From Saccoglossus kowalevskii (Eukaryota > Hemichordata > Enteropneusta > Harrimaniidae), in NCBI RefSeq assembly GCF_000003605.2, contig NW_003129856.1:286375-298354 (forward strand): 11,980 nucleotides of DNA. The letters run 5' to 3'. Position numbers and translations under genes: made by a program. Positions 1-6,800 of this stretch are shown here, one piece after another. The notes below the pieces were generated by a model, which did not search any database, was not told the origin of the DNA, and saw only the letters and a list, made by a program, of their open reading frames with translations. Each line of letters begins with the position of its first letter. Within the stretch, counting starts at the first letter, position 1.

Positions 1-805
1 TAGATTTTTTCCGCATCACTTCAGATTTATTTTTTGGCATAGCCATACACGAATGATACACGTTTTCTGTCAGCAAACACAATTATGTGTCCTTGCATAG
101 TAATACATGTGTATTTCGAAAACTATTGATGATTATTGATGAATTGGTTTCTTTGCTCGACCTGTGCTGTGCAATCGTCATGCTTTCGCTGAGGTCCATG
201 CTTAAAATTATGTTCTAATCAAGGAGGAATAAACTATTACAACAAGTTCATTATTGAGAATTTTAAAGTGTATCATTTGCAATTCTAGTCTCTTGTTGTT
301 GAAGATCAAGCAAGATCCGATTCAGTGGTTTGGTTAGGGATAGACTGACTCAAGTCACTTGTGGTTACATACACTGAATGAGTCGTTGAATGACTTGACA
401 TTTGTGCTGAAGTAATCATAGCTAAGATGTACAACAGCCAGTCGAGGCATTGGACGATTGGTGAACATTACCAGCAAATTAAATCAACCCAACTTCATAC
501 AAGATTGATTTAGAATTCTCTGATCCACTTAAGCTTGTATTGACTGTTATCACAAATAGTCATTAAAAATGGCTGTCATCACCAAGGCTTGACTGAATTC
601 AGGTAACTGTTGATGTCTGTGATTCTTTTGGAGAGTAAACATGTCATCTGAGAAGCATGTCATAAATATGGGAGATTGTGTCTCAGCGCAAAAAGAACAT
701 CTGCCTTCACAACATCAGGCAAATGATTGCCTGTACTTGGTAAAAAAATACCCAAAATCAATTTAATAATATGTACAATCATATTCATTGTGCGATTCAA
801 CTCAC
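1..805 (-). other. CCNC intron 9, partial (no exon found)
   Basis: This stretch follows the exon 9 donor and runs off the left edge, so the intron is at least 805 bp. I see no cyclin C exon, RNA gene or clear repeat. A short lysine-rich open frame runs off the edge on the minus strand from position 46; see findings. Confidence 0.75.
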
Positions 806-3800
806 CTAATGCAATTTGAAATGGCGGATAAAGAAGACAGGCATCAGTTCGTAAACTGTCATTTACAATACGCCTGCAAAATGAAAGAATTACAAAAAAT
901 AATCACAATACTACTAAATTCAATATGCTCAATGTAATAATATTGATGCCATTTTGTGATTGTACAATGTGTAGTGGTAATAATGTGCTGACAAAAGCAA
1001 ATTGTTCATGATCGAGAAGCAGCACTTCAATGATATAATATTGATGCCATTTTGTGATTGTACAATGTGTAGTGGTAATAATGTGCTGACAAAAGCAAAT
1101 TGTTCAGCACTTCAATGATAGAAAACTCATAATTGCTGCTAACATATATTACAGCTCAAAACGCCATGTTAACTTTTTAACGTATGTGCACGCAAGGCTA
1201 ACGTGCCAGTATAATAGCTTATTCAGCGTTGATTGCCTGAAGTTAATTCTATTGTTCTTATTCAAATATGTTTGCAGTAAAATTGTCAGATTTGCAAAGT
1301 ATATCCGGCATGATGTCTGGTTTTGTTACGAAGGGCTAATTAACATTGGTTTTACTTTTTTTTTATTTTACAGTGGACATTTTACCATTTTTTGCACATG
1401 TGTGTAACATGACAGTATGGGTGGTTATCCAGAGTAAATATCCATGCCAGCTTGCATTTTGATAATATGTGCGATGGTAAAAATGACTGATCTTGCCTTG
1501 ATGTTTTCAATTTAAGGATGATATATCAGCGTTTCTCAGCCCTGAGTGTGGTGCCGGCGTCTTAATATACAGGCATATGTCATACGTCATATGTCACAAT
1601 ATTAATAACTTTTGCATTTTTATTTGGTGTTGATGAAACATATTTTTCCTGAATTAAATGCCAGGAATGAATGGTTATCCAAATAACTAGAGATGATACC
1701 ACCTCAACAGGCTATTCAAAATGTAACTCATTATGCAATCATCTAATGTCTTGAAATATTTTTGTTGCACGTGTTCAGCTTCATTGTTCTCTTCATTTGC
1801 ATGCAAACAATGCTATCAAATGAGCTGCTTGCCTTAGAACCAGGTTAACATGCGTTTACCTCGAGTTGGCATGGTTATAACGCGATCTTAATGCAGCGTT
1901 AACCCATAAGAGGTAAGCAAGTTTTGAGCTGTACTGTAGGAAGTAATCATAGAAATAACACTGAAGACACATGTTTAATACAGTTATCAATATAAACATG
2001 TACTTTGTGTGTGACTCATAAGTCCACAATATTCATCCACTGAGAAACAAATCAGTTAATTATTATAAGCTCAACAAACGAGTCACTGTAGAATACTTTA
2101 ATTTCGCTTGGAATTTATTTTCCCTATTTTCGTTGAAGGGATGATTCCGTGAAAATAAAATCAAGCGAATATACTTTTTTTCCTATATTTCACATTAAAC
2201 TCATCAAAAATCAGTGAAAATAAATTCCATACAAAACGCACAAAAAGTCTTTTCAGCGAAAATTAATTCCAGCGAAAATAAAGTATTCCACAGTATCTTA
2301 AAATTTGAAATGGATGACTGAATCTTGAAGAATCTTACCATGCAAGTGGTAACACTTGTTCTTCCTGTCCCATGTCTTGTACATATTGTATTAGAGGTCT
2401 GTACGGGTGATATACTATCATACAACAATCCTAGATACAGCAATAGAAGATAATGTAACACGAAGTGGCAATATGTGATTATTACAAGGAACTGTAAAAA
2501 GACTGTACAGTGGAGGTCAATGCGACAACGTACTGTCTGAGTTCATATTTGGCGGTATTCTCATAATTATTATTATTATACATCTGTCACTGTAAGGTCA
2601 TAAGTTACAGCATGCCGTAATTTTGCGGTATTTTACGAGGTACATGTATTTTCATCCTACCATATTAGGAAATGCGAATTCCAAATATGGAATGATTATG
2701 CGCGTAAGCATCCTGTGATAATAAAAACAAACATGGTTGGCACGAGATTTGACTGGACTCCACACAAAAAGAAGTTCGCTGATTCTATTCTAAAAATTTT
2801 GGATTTCGGCATTATCATGATGTATCCTTAGAAGGAAAAGATGTATAATAATAAGGTTATTACGAGGATACCTCAAAGTATGCACTCAGACAGTACGCTG
2901 CACGTTGGTCGATATTCCAGCTGTAGTCTTCATGCATCCTTTGACTCTGAGGTATCCTCGTAATAACCTCATATTACTATACATTTTCACAATCCCACTA
3001 TGCAATATGTGAAAATATCAGCACATTGTAATTTATGGACACTGCGACAGGTTCATAAACATTTAAATGACATAATCCATAGGAAAGTGGTTTTTAAATG
3101 AATTAAATTTTCACAAATTCTGCAAGAAAAAACAAGGCAATTTTGTAGCAATGAATATATCACTTTAGACAGAGGAGTCACACTGATTTATGATATCCAG
3201 TCATTGCAAATGCCAAACAGTCAAATCTCAAACATGTCTAGTAGGATAAAAGTTTACAGTAACATCAAACATCCAAAGGTAAGAGCTTTCACAGTTAACA
3301 TACTGTTTATTCCGTCATTTTTAGCTACACCAACCGCCCTACTTTTTACATATCAATACAGTAGAGTGAGCAGGTGACATTTGACACAATTATATTTATA
3401 AGTATTCTGATGCATGAAATAAAGTAATCCAAAAAACGTACAGTTGATGATACATTTTGGTCAGATATTTATACATGTATGAGTGAAACCAGAATTTGAT
3501 ATGTAAATTTAAAATGTACTTACCAGCATCTCAAGGAGAAAAAACTCACATTCTAATACCTGGAAAAAACCAGAAGACAGTATTGTGAGTGAAAAATACA
3601 CCAATGTAGGATTGTCCAGTTGTCCACTGTTTGATGGACATGCACATCCAGATTGGTATTTTTCAACTTAATCCTTAAAATGCCAAAGTCAACTGCCACT
3701 TTTCACTAAACCAAACATATATATTTTTTGGCAAAATTTTGATCAATGTCTGTTGTCAATAAAAAAAATAGGTCCCTTTGGTCCAAAATTAACAAAGAAA

Positions 3801-6800
3801 TTATAGAGAAATACACAAAAATGTTCCACTAAAATTTTTACCCCCAAAATGACTGCAATCCAAATGTTATTCTGATCGTAAGACTGCTAGTATCATACTG
3901 TGCAGACTGTAGATAATACATACTGCAACAATACCACATGGCTACTATATAATTAGAAAAGTATTTATTCGATACACATCCACCATATGGTTCTCAGATT
4001 TGTTTTAACAATAATGGTGAGACGATCAAATACAACAAAAATAGAAATATGAATAACTAACATGACTTATCCTGTATGGGAATTCTTGGTTACCATATGC
4101 ATAACCAAACTTGTTTTTAACTGAAAATAACCATTTATGGATATACGATTACAGCAACAGCTTCTAAATACATGCATAGACACAATATGCAACGCCTGTC
4201 ATTCTATATTCAATGGTGTAGAATAGGGGTGTGAAATTGTTGTCTTGCCATAGGAATGCAAATTGTAATTATATAAGGCATTATACAGTTCTGGGGAGGA
4301 ATTAAAGGTTAGAGAATAATATACATTGTATTGTGTGGAGGTTTTGTTATTAATTAAGTATAAGTATAGTTTGAGACAACTTAAAAATATTTTTATCAGT
4401 GGCATATACAAACAAAACTTAGATCAAACAATGCACCCCTGTTCTGATGCCCAATGCCCATTTAAAGGATTTATTAAATTAGGTACGCAAGTCCAATGTG
4501 TCAAATCAAGGAATATACACTACAGGTGGACTCGCAACTGTAAGAGAACTCTGTATGCCTTTCAATGTGTTGGTGGAATTTACATACATAGAATACCATC
4601 CCCGTTTTACCCAGAACAAGTATACCGTTGCATGTATAATTATGTGAGATTTATAAGTTTTCACGAAAATAGAATTGTAATTTAAAAGAAAAGTACTGAA
4701 TGGTTACACATCATTAATTATGGAGAGACTGGCAGGCAGTCTAGCAAAGTATGTTCACTTACCTACGGTTTGGCATGCTGTAAGCAATCTACTGTTTGAT
4801 ATAACACCAAATTCCTTAAATGAAATAAATAAACTGTCAGAATACGATAAGACTGAAATGTTAATAGTGAGGGATAGTGTGATATTGTTGGGTGGACTCA
4901 GGGTGAGAGCAAGCACGTACACATTACAATGAACAAGACACAAACAGTCCAAGGCTTGTAGAATACTGACAACAATTGATTGAATTACATTTCTTAGCAC
5001 ATACCAGATGTACTAGCAAAAGCAGGTGTACATTCAATTAGCTTATCACTACAGTGTGTACAGATCACTACAGATAATACAAACTCAATGCTGAGGGTAA
5101 CTCATATAGTCATTGTTTGAACCTATGCACAGGTACATTGAATCTGACATCTGAAATATCATAAAAATGGTTTTGCAATGATTGCAGGTATAATGTGCTA
5201 ATGAGATGAATTATACTGGAGATCCACAATTCTAATCGAGCAAATACAAGACAGCTTTATGCCAACATTCTCTGTATTTTTCCCTCAGGAAAATTGTTTC
5301 AGGGAGAACAAAAAATTATTTTTCCATGTGATCACACTTAACCATTTTTATCATTTGTTATGATAATCACATTATGTGAAGCTCAACTGCAAATGGGATG
5401 ATCAGGCCAAATCACAAAGTTTGAAACACTTACCTCTACTTTGGACGCTAAAAATATACATGTTGGTGCCATTAACAGAGGGTCAATATTCTTCAGAGAG
5501 TTTCTGGAAAATTAGAAAGAATGATCACCACACTTGTGTGAACAGCACACAGATTTTGCTCCATATAGCATTAGCATGAATTTGAGTGAACCATTTTATC
5601 ATGTGAACAGCACTTTCGATGATTATGAATTTTTGTAAATTCTAAGTGTTGATATTATCTGAAGTGTTATTTAGGTGATCTAATCAGTGTATGCAATCTC
5701 AATTATTTAGATGAATAACTAATAATTTTAAATATTAATTTTCTAATATTGTTATCTTCAATCATCAACCCCACAACCACAGCTACAGAACTGCTCGGTG
5801 ATGTTGGCAAAGCTATTGGCAAAGCGAATATCTTGCAAAAACCATTGTTTTTATTACAGTATACAATGTACATATTACTTAACATGTCAAAAGCTTCAAA
5901 TTAAATTTAGCTGACAATACAACTTTAAGACACAGGGACATGACCAGCTGAGTCACAAGCTCTTAGGTAAGTTTTTTCTCTTTTGATGGTCTTCAAAGTT
6001 GTTCATAACTTACTTTGAATAAAATCTTTTAAAATATATTGTTGCTGTTGCAATAACTTGTTGTCTGACTTTTAACTGTTCTCCCACTGCTTGTATTACT
6101 GGCAAAAAAACAACAACACATCATGTTATCAAATGCATTGGACTAGCAAACAGGTTTAGCAGTAACAGGTTGCAGGTAACTGCAGTGTTATCAGCTCTAT
6201 AGGAGTATTCGCTCAAAAACACTTTTTATGTATATGCATTTCGTAGGTAGTGTAAAACTACATGTAACCTAACTCTCAATAGTCTAATCCCAACTCATGT
6301 TGAACAGACATATGCCTGTTAGCCACCACCAGTTTCCTCTTTTCATCCCAAATTCTCCAAATAGTGTAGTTTATAGTCTGCACTTTTCAAAAATACTCAA
6401 ATTTTTTGTTCAAAAACTGAAAATTTACAGAAATGTTGTCTGTAGGCTCCAAAATTAGGGTTCATTTCAAGAAATATTGAAGAATATATGGTACATGTAA
6501 GAGAAAAAAGTGAAGATTAATTTGAGCAAGAAAATCTGGTGGTGAAAAGGTTAATAAAATATACAATGTATACAAGCTTCAAACTAAAAAAGTATTGAGG
6601 GACACATGTACCATATGTACTTACAATTTGCATAAAAAATCATTAGTTTTTGATACTCTTCTTCTGTTAAGTTGTTTAAATCTTTTTGCCTTTCTCTCAT
6701 AATATCTTGTTTATCCAAAATCCATTGCTGACTGAAAACCAAAATGACATATTTATTGCTACCAACCAGTATGTGTGCATGGTTTACTGAAAGTAAACTA

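Larger units (their letters stand above)
874..2338 (-). other. CCNC intron 8 (1465 bp, repeat-rich)
   Basis: The intron is bounded by the exon 8 donor and exon 9 acceptor. It contains a 98-bp-period tandem duplication (937-1120), a possible TA-flanked element (1152-1931) and a short inverted-repeat element (2085-2294). No exon was found. Confidence 0.85.

Noticed and set aside
1186-1407. 73-residue plus-strand open frame in intron 8
   Set aside because: The Phe/Leu/Tyr-rich translation is what T-rich intron sequence gives by chance.
2204-2461. 85-residue minus-strand open frame
   Set aside because: It overlaps CCNC exon 8 in a different frame and runs through the inverted-repeat element; the exon frame is the one with family matches.
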